A stretch of 64,000 nucleotides of DNA from assembly GCF_900176165.1 (NCBI RefSeq), contig NZ_FWWU01000010.1, positions 1-64,000 of the forward strand, written 5' to 3'. The stretch is from Deinococcus hopiensis KR-140 (GTDB lineage: Bacteria; Deinococcota; Deinococci; Deinococcales; Deinococcaceae). Shown here piece by piece: positions 46,153 through 55,590 of this stretch; the first letter of the stretch is position 1, and the number at the start of each line of letters is the position of its first letter. A model generated the notes under the pieces. That model was given only the letters and a program-made list of their open reading frames with translations. It was not told the DNA's origin and made no database searches. Made by a program: the position numbers and the translations under genes.

Positions 46153-48453
46153 TCAGTCCGGCTGACCCGCGTCGTTCCGGTGGGTGACTCGGCGGACGGA
46201 ACGGTCCGTGGACTCCACCGAACCCTTCAGGACGGAGAGGAGGCGGGCGCGCAACTGCGGTTCGTTCAGGTCGCCCAGCGCCGCGAGTCCGCGGCGGGCT
46301 GCGTCCTCGGAACGGCCGCCCTCGGCCACCCCCGCGAACAGCTCCGCCTGTGCCTGCCAGGCCCGGGCGGTTTCCTGCGGTGTCCGCGCGCGCTCGTGCA
46401 GGGCGTTCACGGCGTTCTGGTGCGCCGCACGGCCGAGGGTGTGGGCGCGGCTGCGCGCACCCTGCTCCCAGGCGCCGAAGGCCGCGTTGCTCCCGGCCCC
46501 GTCGAGGAGCTGGGCGGCACGTTCGAAGAACTCCGCCGCCTCGGTGTGGCGTAGGGCGGCGCCCGCCGCCTCGCCCGCTCGGAGCAGCCAGGGCACCGCC
46601 TCACCGTTCTCGCCGCCGTCCAGCCAATGCTGGGCGATTCGGGCAGGGGTCAGGCCGTGCCGGGCCAACGCGCGCGCCGCGCTGCGGTGCAGCAGCCGCC
46701 GTACGGTAGCGGGCGTGTGGGCGAGCACCGCCTCCTGCACCAGGTCGTGGTGAAACCGTTCGCCCCGCATGATCTGCGCGGCCTCCAGCTCGTCCCACGC
46801 CGCCACCACCTCGAGCACGGGGGCGCCCAGCACCTCGGCCACAAGTTCCGGCCCGAACTCCTGTTGCAACACCCCCGCCGCGCGGGCCGCTTGCAGCGCC
46901 ATCTTCGGCAACCGCGCGAGGCGCAGGGCGATGACTTCTCCCACGCGGGGCGGCACCGGGCTTCGGCCCGCCGGGGCACCTCCCGCTTCGAGCAGGGATT
47001 TGACGGATTCCAGCACGAAGAGCGCGTTCCCCCCGCTGATACGCGCGAGCTGCTCTACCCGTTCCGGTGAAAGCGAGACCCCCAGGCTGTTCACCAGCGC
47101 CGTCACGGCCACGCCGGGAAGGGGACTGAGCGCCACACGCCGGGCGTGGCCCGCGTCTACCAACCGCGTGAAAATTTGGGCGGTGTAGGCAGGCAGTTCG
47201 TCCTGGCGGTGCACGGCGATGAAGTGCGGGAGGCCGCCCGGCTGGCCGAGCGGGAACATCGCGTCGATCAGCACGAAGCCCGCCTCAATACTGGCGTCGT
47301 CCGCGTACTGCATGTCGTCGAATAGGTAGGCGTCCACCCCCTGCAAGCTCAGGGCAAAAGCGTACTGGAGCGCTTCGTGCAGCGACGCGTCCGCCCGCGA
47401 CGGGGGCGTTTCCCCCTCAGGGGCGAGCTCAGGCAGCAGCCAGCTCAAGGTGCGCCTTACCCCAAGGGGCAGCTCCGCGCTGGACAAGCTCAGGGCCCGG
47501 CGCAGGCTGCGGGCCGTCGTGCTGTAGGGCGCAAGGCGGTCCCCGGGGCGCGCTTCCAGGGTCAGCACCCGGCCCTTGCTCTCGGCGAAATCCGCCGCCA
47601 GCCTCGTCTTGCCCATCCCCGCTTCTCCCGACACGATCATGAACTGCCCCGCGCGCCACGCCTCCTCCAGGGTTTCCCACTCACGCCCGCGTCCCGTCAA
47701 CCGGGGCGGACGCAGCACCGAAAGCGGCACGCTGGCTGCCCGGCGCGCACGCAGGTCCGGAACCTTGCCTCCCTGTTCGATCAGGCGGGCCAGTTCCTGC
47801 GTTTCCGGCATGGGCTGGGCGCGCAGGTCCCGGCCCAGGGCTGCGCAGAGCTGCCTGTACACGTCCAGGGCCTGTGCCCGCTCGCCGCACAGGTACAGCG
47901 TGCGCATCACGGTGCGGTGGGCGTCCTCGGACAGCCGGTCGAAGTCGAGGACGCGCCGCGCCAGGACCGCCGCCTGCGGGAAGGCGCCCTCCTCCTCCAG
48001 GCGGCGGACGGCGTTCCCCAGCGTGAGCGCACGGGCGGCGTCGAGCCGCTCCCGCTGCACCATCAGCCAGTCGGTGAGGTCGACGTTGTTTCCGCAGGTC
48101 TCGCCGTCGAGCAGGGTTCCGCCCGGCACGCCCTTCGCCCGTCCCTCCAGGACCTGTTGCGCATCGACCGACACCCCCTCGCTCAGGCGGAGCAGGTCCT
48201 GCCCGACCACCAGAGACGCCCCGAACGCCCGCCCCATCCGGCGCAGAAGCTGCACAAGATTGTTCCGGGCCGCCGCCTCCGTCCGCTCTGGCCACAGCAG
48301 TCCCGCCAGCCGTGAGCGCGGCGTGGGCCCTTGCAGCGCGAGATACGCCAGGAGTGTGCGTGACTTGCCCTCACAACGGAGCTCCCGCCCATCTGGCCCG
48401 ACGAGCCTGGCCCCGCCAAGCACGCTGAGCTGCCACTCCCCCTCTGGTTTCAC
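46153..48453 (-). CDS. BTAD-AAA transcriptional regulator
   Basis: 766 aa from GTG 48453. I reject the longer frame to 48693 because its first 80 codons lie in repeat family A and non-conserved DNA, while TATGCT sits 9 nt before this GTG. Domains: SARP winged helix (WQLSVLGGARLVGPDGREL, LLAYLALQGPTPRSRLAGLL), BTAD, AAA/STAND ATPase (P-loop SGEAGMGKT, Walker B AYLFDDMQYADD), and a helical TPR-like C-terminus. Strong similarity to the 44045 and 53357 genes, including PLGQPGGLPHF and AAWDELEAAQIMRGERFHHD. Function likely activation of a nearby operon; ligand unknown. Confidence 0.87.
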   Translation of the reverse strand: MKPEGEWQLSVLGGARLVGPDGRELRCEGKSRTLLAYLALQGPTPRSRLAGLLWPERTEAAARNNLVQLLRRMGRAFGASLVVGQDLLRLSEGVSVDAQQVLEGRAKGVPGGTLLDGETCGNNVDLTDWLMVQRERLDAARALTLGNAVRRLEEEGAFPQAAVLARRVLDFDRLSEDAHRTVMRTLYLCGERAQALDVYRQLCAALGRDLRAQPMPETQELARLIEQGGKVPDLRARRAASVPLSVLRPPRLTGRGREWETLEEAWRAGQFMIVSGEAGMGKTRLAADFAESKGRVLTLEARPGDRLAPYSTTARSLRRALSLSSAELPLGVRRTLSWLLPELAPEGETPPSRADASLHEALQYAFALSLQGVDAYLFDDMQYADDASIEAGFVLIDAMFPLGQPGGLPHFIAVHRQDELPAYTAQIFTRLVDAGHARRVALSPLPGVAVTALVNSLGVSLSPERVEQLARISGGNALFVLESVKSLLEAGGAPAGRSPVPPRVGEVIALRLARLPKMALQAARAAGVLQQEFGPELVAEVLGAPVLEVVAAWDELEAAQIMRGERFHHDLVQEAVLAHTPATVRRLLHRSAARALARHGLTPARIAQHWLDGGENGEAVPWLLRAGEAAGAALRHTEAAEFFERAAQLLDGAGSNAAFGAWEQGARSRAHTLGRAAHQNAVNALHERARTPQETARAWQAQAELFAGVAEGGRSEDAARRGLAALGDLNEPQLRARLLSVLKGSVESTDRSVRRVTHRNDAGQPD

Positions 48454-48625
48454 GGTGTTCTCAGCATACCAGAGTGGACGGAAAGTCCCCGGAAGGTGGG
48501 GAGCCAGGAAAGGGCCGGCTGTGCCGCCGCAAAGTGTGTGCCGTTGCCAAGGGGTTGTGCCTCCCACAGCCGCGTGTACCCAGGGCGTGGAGCTCACGCG
48601 TGCTCTCCTTCCCCGGCCCACCTCG

Positions 48626-48738
48626 AGCATTTGTCCGAATTGCGCGGCGCGCGGAAGGGCACCCCTCACGGCGCCATTCTCCCCAATGCCCATTCAAGGC
48701 CGCTCTGCTCGGTCAAAAAGAAGTCCTCTTTTTGACAC
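48626..48738 (-). repeat. Repeat family A copy 2
   Basis: Minus strand: GGACTTCTTTTTGA, GGGCATTGGGGAGAATGG, GCCGTGAGGG, GCAATTCGGACAAATGC. Same order as at 29940-30058. Lies upstream of the BTAD regulator and inside its over-long frame. Confidence 0.7.
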
Positions 48739-48907
48739 GCGCCCCAGAAGCGCCTGGAGCGTGATGGCCTCAGGTGTTGACGGGGGGGCAGGCGGGGCGC
48801 TTCCGGGAAGAGGACCTGGCCCTGCCACCTTCCGGCACACGGCAAGCGGCCTCCTGGCTGCGGGCAGTGTAGGACCTGAACCGGGGCTCGCGTGCCCAGC
48901 TGGGCAA

Positions 48908-49639
48908 TTACTGTGGGGGGTGACGCACTTCAATGAACAAGGTTGGCACCGTGGCCGAGTAAGCCATAACAAAGTCACCTGTATAGCTGTTGCCCCATTC
49001 TGGAATTTCCGTCGCACTCGCTTTTTTCCGAACCTGGAGAGGCTGTCCACTTTGCGTGGCTGTCACCTTGTAGGTCCCCCACATGACGTTCGGGACCATC
49101 CAACCTGATCCTGTTTGAATGGGTTTGACCGAAAGAGGTTTGCCCGTGGTCCCATCAGCCAGTTTCCCAACTGGGGTCAGCGTAAGCTGCAACTGCGATT
49201 CCTCAATATCATAGACTCCCACGGGCCGCTGCACATTGACTCGGCCCAAATTACCATAAGGGTCTCCGTATGAAACCTCTTTCGGTTTCAGTACGAAATC
49301 TCTGACGCCTCCAACATTTCCCGGTACAGACTGAACATTGTTGGGAACCAGCTCGATAGGAATAGAGTATTCCTTGTATATCAGAATCATTCTCGCAGTA
49401 ACGTTCCAGGTGGTTGCAATATTTTTAACATTAATTTTATAACGACCGTTCGCATCGGTTTGAGTAACAAGATTGCTGTTGTACATATGCATATCGTCTG
49501 CTGTAATCCGAACCCCCTTCAGTGGTATGCCTTGAACGTTGGTTACGACTCCTGTGATAAATCCCCTGGCAACCTCGTCTGCCGCAGTGGCTTGACTTAT
49601 CGTTGACAGTACGGTCAGAATCCCGATAGCTCTTTTCAT
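48908..49639 (-). CDS. Exported carboxypeptidase-regulatory-like protein
   Basis: 243 aa from ATG 49639, chosen for AGGAGGGT 2-4 nt upstream and the signal peptide MKRAIGILTVLSTISQATA. The first mature domain is a carboxypeptidase-D regulatory-like Ig fold: GFITGVVTNVQGIPLKGVRI, TDANGRYKINVKN. A second beta domain follows (GVYDIEESQLQLTLTPVG, GTYKVTATQSGQPLQVRKK). Lower GC and different codon use from neighbours suggest recent acquisition. No partner gene is adjacent. Probably a surface protein. Confidence 0.75.
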   Translation of the reverse strand: MKRAIGILTVLSTISQATAADEVARGFITGVVTNVQGIPLKGVRITADDMHMYNSNLVTQTDANGRYKINVKNIATTWNVTARMILIYKEYSIPIELVPNNVQSVPGNVGGVRDFVLKPKEVSYGDPYGNLGRVNVQRPVGVYDIEESQLQLTLTPVGKLADGTTGKPLSVKPIQTGSGWMVPNVMWGTYKVTATQSGQPLQVRKKASATEIPEWGNSYTGDFVMAYSATVPTLFIEVRHPPQ

Positions 49640-49910
49640 GTACCCTCCTGTGCGTGAACTCTGGGACGACGTCATTGCAAGGGTGCTGGTGCCCTTGCGT
49701 GGCCAAAGCGTATGCAAAGGTGAATGATGAGGAGATGATCGCGGCCCTCGGGCCAGGCAGAAGCCCTGGGCCTGCGCGAATGGAATAAGCGCGCGGTAGC
49801 CGTTGCCATGTTGGAAGACCAAGCAGGCTGGTTCCAGAAATCAACCCGGGCCAAGCCCACGGGCGTCACGGCCATGAACGCATTGTTTTCCCGTGCTCAC
49901 GCGCCTGTAG

Positions 49911-51291
49911 CTGTACTTCGGGGAAATTCAGGGACCGCTGAATAAAGCTGTGCAGGCGCGGCATTGCTGGCACGGAGGTGGCAGGGGCAGGTCCCCTGCC
50001 ACCTCCGCTCGAATAGCGGGGACAGTGTCACCTTTGAGGTCATCGGGCTGGGTCAATCGCAACCATTGAAGGAAGGTCAGGGCCAGCATGCAAAGCACGG
50101 CGTGGTGATGGAGGCCCTGCCAGGAACGGCCCTCAAAGTGGTCCAGACCGACTTCGTCCTTCAGCTCCCGGTGGGTCAACTCGCAAGCCCAGCGGCGCTT
50201 GGTCACCTCAACCAGCCGAGAAAGAGAGGTGTTCTCGGGGAGATTACAGACGTAGTATTTGCGTTCCTCTCCCCGTCGCTGTTCACCGATGATCCAGGCC
50301 GCCTGCCCGGGAAGGTGCTGGCCCTGGGCATTTTCCTCTCCATCGGCGAGACGCACGTACACAGCGGCAAAGCGTCCTGAGAGGGGGACCCTTGGTCCCG
50401 TGTCGCCACACCAGGTGCTGCCATGCAGCACCTTTGAGGACGTCCTCCACCGATTGCCGGTCTTCGGAGGGGGTGGGGTGCTTGGGTCTTCTGCCACGAA
50501 AGAACTTGGGGATAGGGATTAAGCGAACGTCCTTGGGATAGACCGTCTGTGTGCGAGTCACACCCACCGACCACAGCAGTCCGCGCGTGGTGAGGGCATG
50601 GCGGAACTGAGCCGTCACGCCATACCCAGCGTCCGCCAAGACCATGCCGAAGGTGACGTGTTCGCGTACCCGGTCCAGTTCCTGGAGTGCCAACGCCCAT
50701 TTGGTCTGTGGCTGCTGGTGTTCCATTGGAACACCAGCAGCCTGGAGACGCGCCGGATCGCTGGTCCAGTCCTGTGGCAGGAAGAGCCGGAGGGCCAGGG
50801 GAACAGGGACCTCGTGCTGGGCTAAGGTCAGGGAGACCAGACACTGACAGGACGTGATCTTGCCCACCTGTCCCGAATACTGGCGAGCAACCCCCACGGA
50901 TTTCGTCCCAAATTTGGTCAGGCAGGTATCGTCAATGATCAAGACGGCGTCTTTGCCTCCAAGCATTTGCTGGGCCCGCTCGGCCAGCAGCGTTTCCAGG
51001 GGACGAGTTGGCCAGGGACTGTCGGTGATGAAGTGCTGGAGGTGGTCTTCTTTTCCAGGAGCCACCACAGCAGCCAGAGGTTGCATGCTTTTCCGGGACG
51101 CACCGCTGCACAGTCCACGCACGTACAACGGTGCCCAAGTGCGCCCTGCACGGTGGCGAAAGTGCGTCAGAAAGGGTGCGAACCAGGTGGGAAAATGTCG
51201 GGTCCAAGGGGGCAAAGAACGTGGCATAGCAGGAGGCCAGCATCACCGATGCTGGCCTCCCTAGTTCCTCCTGAATTTCCCCGAAGTACAG
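49911..51291 (-). mobile_element. IS701-family insertion sequence
   Basis: 1,381 bp with perfect 22-bp terminal inverted repeats at 49911-49932 and 51270-51291 (begin CTGTACTTCGGGGAAATT). TAG flanks both sides (GTAG left, CTAG right), compatible with a 3-4 bp target duplication. Contains one transposase gene, frameshifted. Confidence 0.85.
49928..51227 (-). pseudogene. IS701 transposase (frameshifted)
   Basis: N-terminal frame 51227-50385: FITDSPWPTRPLETLLA, VLIIDDTCLTKFGTKSVGVA (first Asp), FGMVLADAGYGVTAQFRHAL (second Asp), GVTRTQTVYPKD. The C-terminal frame continues VPLSGRFAAVYVRLADGEEN, YVCNLP, VTKRRWACELTHRELKDEVG (Glu region) to 49928. A one-base gain in the CCCCC run at about 50382-50387 separates them. 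Intact length would be about 430 aa, normal for the family. The element may still be movable in trans. Confidence 0.8.
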
Positions 51292-52204
51292 CTAGCAGGT
51301 GTGCCCGCACAACGCTCAGTCCCAGCCACCCGGCTGCAGCGAGAAACTCGAGCTCAAGGCGGTCGAAGGGGTTCAGAAGATTCAGCCGGCGACTTACAGT
51401 GGGGATGGCCGTATATAAGTGTTGTTCGAAAAGATAGACGGTGCCATTCGGCAACTCCTGAAGGTGCGAGAGAACGGCGGCCTCACGTTCTTCCTGATAC
51501 ACGGACGTCAGGTCCAGCCCGAGGCCATACGTAAGCGCCTGCTCAGACCAGCCGTAGAAGACGGTTCAGTCACCGAAAGAGCCGTCCTCGTCAAGCGCCC
51601 CGGGTTGGCGTCCCAGCGACCACCAGGGAGACAAAGGGAAAGGTGAGCGTTCTGGAGGTCCGCACTGTCCTGCAAGACGGCAGCGATGGCATTGCGAGCG
51701 CCAAGTTCATGCAGGAACGTGAAGCGCCGATCACAGTGGGCGAGGTCGTCGCAAGTAAGGGTCAGTGAAAACTGAGGGCGATGAGGAGCGTATATGGCGT
51801 GACTCACGGCTTACCTTTCTTACAGCTGTAGGGTGTGCGGCCCCGAGCATCAGTGGCCCGAATCTCTTCCAATAGCGCTGTTCAGGTGGGGGCAACCTCC
51901 TGAGGTCCAACCCCGCCCTTGCGCTGTATTTGCGCCACACTCAGGAGTTGGCCCTTGAAGTGGAGTGCTCCTCTCAGGCCGAGTGATCACCTACTTTGAA
52001 ATCTCCTTGACGTTGCCCCCATGTAGAACGTCCTCGCCGAACAGGAGGTGTGGCGTCGCGGGCAGGTGGCCGATCCCATTCAGGTTGCTGGCACGTCCTT
52101 GGCTTCTTACCCATTAAGAAACCCAGGATGATGCGCCGGTGGCCTGTACGTGCGCCCCACCGCAACAGGGGGAAGGGAACTGACTCGGTCCTGGTTCCGC
52201 GCGT

Positions 52205-52244
52205 GACCTGGCGGCGGAGCAGGTTCATGCTCCGCCGCCAGGTC
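52205..52244. repeat. 17-bp perfect inverted repeat
   Basis: GACCTGGCGGCGGAGCA and its exact complement around GGTTCA. No T tract follows, so it is not a standard terminator. Confidence 0.6.
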
Positions 52245-52356
52245 CACACCGCCGATCAGAAATGCCGGGCTGCCTTTCCTGGGGAGAGAAAAGCAGGGAT
52301 GAATGCAGAACAGGGTGAAATTCATCCTCTGGAGTGAGCGTTCGGTGTTGCCCGGC

Positions 52357-52388
52357 ATGAGCGGGACACCCTATGAGCGGGACACCCT
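52357..52388 (+). repeat. 16-bp tandem duplication
   Basis: ATGAGCGGGACACCCT occurs twice head to tail. Sixteen is not a multiple of three, so the duplication changes the frame of the short reading frame around it. Confidence 0.75.
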
Positions 52389-53341
52389 GGAAAAAGCCGT
52401 GGCTCGCCTTGGGCCGAACAGCACCTGTATGGGGCTTGTCCGCTTCTTCGCCGAGGAGCGTGGATGACGGAGGGCGCTCAGCGACAGGGTGGAAAACGCA
52501 AGGATCGGGTAAATGCCCTGTCCCTTGGCGGCGACGGGCACCAAGGGACAGCGGGTTGCCACCTGGGTGGAGAGCAGGCCGAGGGCGGAGGCGCGCGCGC
52601 CTCACCTTTTGCCGCCCTGGGCGCTGCCATCTGCATTGTCCGGCTCTACATTGCATCTGGACCAGGGAGGGGCACCGGTACCTGGCCGCCGTCAGCAGCT
52701 GGCACCCGCACCTTGCGCTCGAACGGTTTGCGGGTGAGCGGACGACCACACGCCTGCGGGCCGCAGTGGAGGTGGTGTACCAACGTCGCCCACTGCCGCC
52801 AGATCCGCCGCACCGCAGGAACTCGGGGAGGCCAAGACGCCAGCCGGGCGCACCGACTTGCCCTGGAGGATACGGGGGGGAGGGACCGGGCATGGGCCTG
52901 AAGGGGCGTGGTTGAATCCCGCCGTTGTGAAGGGCCTTTTGTAAGGTAGGGGTGGGGGGAGATCGCCCGTTCAGGCAATTGCAACCCGGCAGGAAGTTCA
53001 GTCGGCCTTGTTGCGCGCTCGACCGGCGTTCTCCAGCGGGGAACGCCGGCATTTCCCGCTGCGGCACCTGAACCCGGCGGGTTCGCGCAACCGTTGTCGG
53101 TCGCCTCACTCCATGTCCGCGGGTCAACTCCAAGACCTGAAGGCTTGTTGCGTGGGCGTTGAAGGGGCAGCGGGGACCGCGTTTGGAATTTTGACTTCTC
53201 CGGCCGCAACACGCTTGAATCTGGCCGCTTCCACCTTTGCGGCGCAGCAGGCTCTGGGCACATCCCACTTCCCAGATCCCAGCTGCAGGCGTTGGCCAAA
53301 CCCGAACAATACCGGCAGCAGAAGACCCGGGGACTCCTTGG

Positions 53342-53347
53342 TACCAT
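53342..53347 (+). promoter_or_regulatory. TANNNT -10 element, leaderless start
   Basis: TACCAT, 9 nt before ATG 53357; no Shine-Dalgarno. Confidence 0.45.
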
Positions 53348-53356
53348 TCGCTGGTC

Positions 53357-55387
53357 ATGAGGCCGCCCCAAACTTGGATCCTGCAGTTGCTCGGTAATCC
53401 AGCGTTACACCGCCCAGATGGCCGGCAGCTCCGGTGTGAGGGGACCATGCTGGCTTTGCTGGCGTACCTGGCAGTGGAGGGTCCAACGCCCCGCGCGCTG
53501 CTGGCTTCCCTCCTCTGGCCCACCTCGTCAGACAGTGTCGGCAGGAACAACTTGGTCCACCTCCTGCGCCGCATCGCCTCCATGTCACGGTCGCAACTGA
53601 CCGTGAGCAACGAGGCCGTGGCGCTGAATCCTGCTGTTTGGACGGATGTCGGAGTGCTTACGGCCGGCGAAGCGCTGTCCGCATTCCGGCTTGATGGCGC
53701 CTTTCTTGAAAACGCCGCGTTTAATGAGTTGCCAGAATTTGACGACTGGGTGCATCTGCAGCGGGAACGCTTGCTGCAACTGGCACTACGCAGGCTCAAT
53801 GGCCTTCGGGCCCAGGCTGAACTGGACGGAGAGCTTGGGCTTGCCCTGGAGTACGCCGTACGCCTCTCGGAGCTCGACAATTTGAGTGAAGAGACCCACC
53901 GTCACCTGATGAGGCTGCACTACCTGAACGGGGACAGGGGCGCCGCTCTGTCTGCCTACCGGTACTGCACCACCGTTTTACTTCGCGAACTTGGAGTTCA
54001 GCCGATGCCTGAGACCGCTCGCCTGGCGGAAGAGATCGCTCAGGGTGGCCAAGCGGCGCTGTTGCCTTCTCGCAAACCAAATGCCATTCCGCTGAGCATC
54101 CAGCGCCCCCCTGTTTTGGTGGGGCGGGACCACATCTGGAGGCAGATGGAACACGCCCGGGATCAGGGACACGTTATTTTCCTTGTCGGGGAGGCTGGAA
54201 CGGGGAAATCCAGACTCGCCGAAGAGTTCGCTGCAAGTCACGGTACCTATCTACGCGTTGAAGGCCGGCCTGGCGACGCCCACGAGCTCTATGCGTCCGC
54301 CCTCCGGCTGCTTCGCCGACACCTGGCTCAGCGGCCTTACGTCCCGCCTACAGCATGGGAGCGGCGGGCGCTGGCGCACCTGCTGCCTGAATTTGGACCC
54401 GTGCAGGTCGACTCCTGGAATACGCTGCATTTTCAGCAGGCCACCTTGAATCTTGTACGGGAAACGAGCCGCGACGTTCAAACGTTTATCACAGACGACC
54501 TTCAGTATTACGATCAGGCCTCTTTTGACCTTGGCGGTTTTATGCTGGCATCCGCCTTTCCGCTCGGCCAGCCCGGAGGATTGCCGCACTTCGTAGATAC
54601 CTATCGGAAAGGCGAGCTGCCGCCAGCCACCGAACGGGCCATTCAGGATCTTGTTGACGCAAACCTGGCGACGATCATTGAGGTGCCTCCACTCGGCGAA
54701 GGGGCAGCCGACGAGTTGATGGATACGTTGGGCGTTCCTCCGCATCCAGATTGGCGACGGCGGCTGTGGCAGCATTCCGGAGGAAACCTCGTGTTTCTGT
54801 TGGAAACAATGAAATACCTCATCGAATTAGGAGCTTTTGACAGTGAACTCCCAGACCGCCTGCCGCTGCCCGCAAAGGTCCAGCAGATGATAAGCGCACG
54901 GGTGACCCGGCTCTCCGCTCCAGCGTTGCAGGTGGCCCGTGCAGCAGCCGCGCTCCAACGCGACTTCACCGTTGAGATCGTTGCCGAGGTGCTGCAAGCG
55001 CCTCTTCTGGACGTTGCTGAACGTTGGGGTGAACTCGAGCGCGCGCAGATTATGTCGGGAGAGCGATTTACGCATGATTCGGTTGCACAAACCATCTTCT
55101 CTGAAACCCCTGAGTTTGTTCGGAAGTTGCTACACCGAAATGCGGCCCGTTCTCTGGAGCGTCACCAGGCAAATCCAGGGCAGATCGCGTGGCAGTGGCA
55201 GGCTGGAGCGAATGACAAACAGGCAGCAGTCTGGTTCGTGCAGGCTGGCGAATCAGCCCTCCACGCGCATCGCCCCTTGGAGGCCAGGGTTTACTTTGAG
55301 CAGGCCCAGCAGGCTTTTGCCCGTTGCGGAGATGAAATGGGCAGAGCTCAGTCGTTTACTGCCTGGACGCGCCTCGAAGGGGGCTGA
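53357..55387 (+). CDS. BTAD-AAA transcriptional regulator
   Basis: 676 aa. Third member of the local family: SARP winged helix (WILQLLGNPALHRPDGRQL, LLAYLAVEGPTPRALLASLL), BTAD (FDDWVHLQRERLLQLALRRL, HYLNGDRGAALSAYRYC), AAA/STAND ATPase (VGRDHIWRQMEHA, P-loop LVGEAGTGKS, TFITDDLQYYDQ) and a helical C-terminus. AT-richer and slightly more diverged than the other two. The C-terminal TPR-like tail is shorter than in the 46153 protein. Transcribed towards the terminator at 55554. Targets unknown. Confidence 0.87.
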   Translation: MRPPQTWILQLLGNPALHRPDGRQLRCEGTMLALLAYLAVEGPTPRALLASLLWPTSSDSVGRNNLVHLLRRIASMSRSQLTVSNEAVALNPAVWTDVGVLTAGEALSAFRLDGAFLENAAFNELPEFDDWVHLQRERLLQLALRRLNGLRAQAELDGELGLALEYAVRLSELDNLSEETHRHLMRLHYLNGDRGAALSAYRYCTTVLLRELGVQPMPETARLAEEIAQGGQAALLPSRKPNAIPLSIQRPPVLVGRDHIWRQMEHARDQGHVIFLVGEAGTGKSRLAEEFAASHGTYLRVEGRPGDAHELYASALRLLRRHLAQRPYVPPTAWERRALAHLLPEFGPVQVDSWNTLHFQQATLNLVRETSRDVQTFITDDLQYYDQASFDLGGFMLASAFPLGQPGGLPHFVDTYRKGELPPATERAIQDLVDANLATIIEVPPLGEGAADELMDTLGVPPHPDWRRRLWQHSGGNLVFLLETMKYLIELGAFDSELPDRLPLPAKVQQMISARVTRLSAPALQVARAAAALQRDFTVEIVAEVLQAPLLDVAERWGELERAQIMSGERFTHDSVAQTIFSETPEFVRKLLHRNAARSLERHQANPGQIAWQWQAGANDKQAAVWFVQAGESALHAHRPLEARVYFEQAQQAFARCGDEMGRAQSFTAWTRLEGG

Positions 55388-55553
55388 ATAGAGCCGCTCC
55401 AGCTCTTTGGCCCTCCGCGCCTGAGACCGTGCAGTTTCGGCTCAAGTGATGGGAATCCCGGCCTGCACCCATCCGGGGCTCAATGGAAGGACGTGAACGC
55501 CCAGAAAGACCGTGGAGGACGGCTCTACGCCGATGTTCTCGCTGTCTTTCAAC

Positions 55554-55590
55554 GTAGGCGGCGCCTGAAGAGCCTCCAAGCGCCGCCTAC
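55554..55590 (+). terminator. Strong hairpin downstream of regulator
   Basis: GTAGGCGGCGC and GCGCCGCCTAC (11-bp arms, 15-nt loop) followed by TCTATTTCTT. Placed about 165 bp after the stop of the BTAD regulator. Confidence 0.6.

Larger units (their letters stand above)
49866..51807 (-). pseudogene. Paralogue of the 4896 gene, frameshifted and split by IS701
   Basis: From ATG 51807: MSHAIYAPHRPQFSLTLTCD, then VLQDSADLQNAHLSL; a frameshift near 51560-51580 leads to TVFYGWSEQALTYGLGLDL, AVSRRLNLLNPFDRLELEFL-type sequence and LSVVRAHLL at 51292. The IS701 element follows; beyond it, 49907 down to the stop at 49866 reads QAREHGKTMRSWP, which aligns with the C-terminus of the 4896 gene. So the insertion is about 14 codons before the end of the gene. 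No function recognised. Confidence 0.7.
51808..53356. other. Long gap with coding remnants
   Basis: About 1.5 kb. Contains the 17-bp hairpin at 52205-52244, a 16-bp tandem duplication at 52357-52388 inside a short frame (YERDTLEKAVARLGPNST, VRFFAEERG), and at about 52680-52800 a plus frame reading SSWHPHLALERFAGERTTT. These look like fragments of decayed genes; none can be assigned. Confidence 0.45.

Noticed and set aside
46153..48693. Longer 846-aa version of the BTAD regulator
   Set aside because: The extra N-terminus is encoded by repeat family A and non-conserved DNA, with no domain; the GTG at 48453 has a -10 element and starts at the domain.
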